Below are positions 61,649 to 64,000 of a stretch of DNA of 64,000 nt, in pieces. Below the pieces are notes generated by a model. That model was not told the origin of the DNA, did not search any database, and was given only the letters and a program-made list of their open reading frames with translations. Origin of the DNA: Streptomyces marianii (GTDB lineage: Bacteria > Actinomycetota > Actinomycetes > Streptomycetales > Streptomycetaceae); contig NZ_VAWE01000001.1 in the NCBI RefSeq assembly GCF_005795905.1, positions 2,886,501-2,950,500 of the forward strand. The letters are read 5' to 3'. The translations under genes and the position numbers were made by a program. Numbering within the stretch: position 1 is the stretch's first letter; every line of letters starts with the position of its first letter.

Positions 61649-61758
61649 GGGACGTGTCCGGGCCGGCGGCGGCCGTATGCGGCGCGCGTCCGGCCGTGCT
61701 CGACTCGCGTCAGCCGGGCCAAGCGCGCATCAGGCCGTGCTCGGCGAGCGTCCGCGCG

Positions 61759-63666
<1,908 letters not shown>

Positions 63667-64000
63667 GGGTGGCTTGCGCTTCTCTCGGATCGTGGGATGC
63701 GGCGTCTGTTTCCTGTTACGCCCGCCGGGCGGACGCGCCACGGCTGTGTCCATGGTACGGGGCCGCCGCGCGGAGGGCTTCCCGGCCCGATCCGACCCGG
63801 TACGACCTTGCCCGCCGGGAGCTCCGGCGGGCAAGGGAATTGAACTGCTCCTGAGGTCCGGATCACCGGAGGGGACCGTTCCGCCGTAGCGGCCACCGTG
63901 ATCGGCGAACACGGGGCCCAGGGCGGCGGAGCCGGTCCGGCACGGGCCTGCCGCCGGCGCTTCCTTCACCGGACGGGTGGGCCGGCACCGGGCGGCCGCC
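63667..64000. other. region upstream of typA
   Basis: About 330 bases with no gene seen. It holds a perfect hairpin CTTGCCCGCCGG/CCGGCGGGCAAG (63807-63835) that could terminate a gene lying beyond the window and read leftward. The typA promoter should be between that hairpin and 63666. Confidence 0.5.
63807..63835 (-). terminator. hairpin upstream of typA, probable terminator of the next gene
   Basis: 12-bp perfect stem with a 5-base loop; the orientation depends on the neighbour outside the window. Confidence 0.5.

Overview
The window is a stretch of a Streptomyces-type chromosome. The evidence is the very GC-rich, third-position-biased coding DNA, a mycothiol gene (mshB), actinobacterial families (DUF3107, DUF3117, 7Fe ferredoxin FdxA), a DmdR/IdeR-type iron box, and a gene order shared with mycobacteria: methyltransferase / sigE / anti-sigma / htrA / tatB / mrp, then tag, a second folP, a LOG-family gene, dapE and dapC/fdxA. 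I name no species.

Layout. 1-10.8 kb: alpha/beta hydrolase (cut by the window edge), small acidic protein, TetR regulator, DUF3107, MiaE-like ferritin-fold protein, DEAD-box RNA helicase, second alpha/beta hydrolase, NYN-domain protein, MarC-type membrane protein, PHP phosphoesterase, zinc-ribbon protein. 10.8-16.5 kb looks more accessory: a decayed MFS permease, a SUFU-domain protein, CorA, an unknown protein, a secreted glycine-rich RTX-repeat protein and a 181-bp MITE-like element inserted at a lipoprotein stop codon. 16.5-25.8 kb: lipoprotein, CBS/MgtE-N-like protein, Mrp, unknown protein, then the envelope-stress block tatB-htrA-anti-sigma-sigE (read leftward) with a divergent O-methyltransferase. 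25.9-35.9 kb: DUF3117, enoyl-CoA hydratase, tag, DivIVA-like protein, folP paralogue, LOG protein, 40-bp tandem repeats, dapE, a membrane-anchored lysozyme-like protein, a secreted Ala/Gly-rich protein, dapC and fdxA. 36-44.4 kb: GNAT, transglutaminase-like protein, PG-binding membrane protein, a small membrane protein with mshB, and an S9 peptidase. 44.9-48.4 kb: an iron-box locus with a siderophore-interacting reductase divergent from an Ntn-acylase and an AlcB/IucB-type acyltransferase. 48.4-61.1 kb: two complete, paralogous oligopeptide ABC operons in tandem, separated by a frameshifted TPR regulator remnant. 61.7-63.7 kb: typA/bipA.

How the genes fit together. sigE overlaps the anti-sigma gene by 4 bp and has an ECF-type promoter in front of it, so it probably autoregulates an envelope-stress response that includes HtrA. 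dapE and dapC are lysine/peptidoglycan (meso-DAP) genes. The Opp operons import peptides. The iron-box trio most likely handles an acylated or amide-containing siderophore. At least ten genes have a TANNNT hexamer 6-7 bases before the start codon, which indicates leaderless mRNAs. Two genes (helicase, O-methyltransferase) appear to use rare non-ATG starts.
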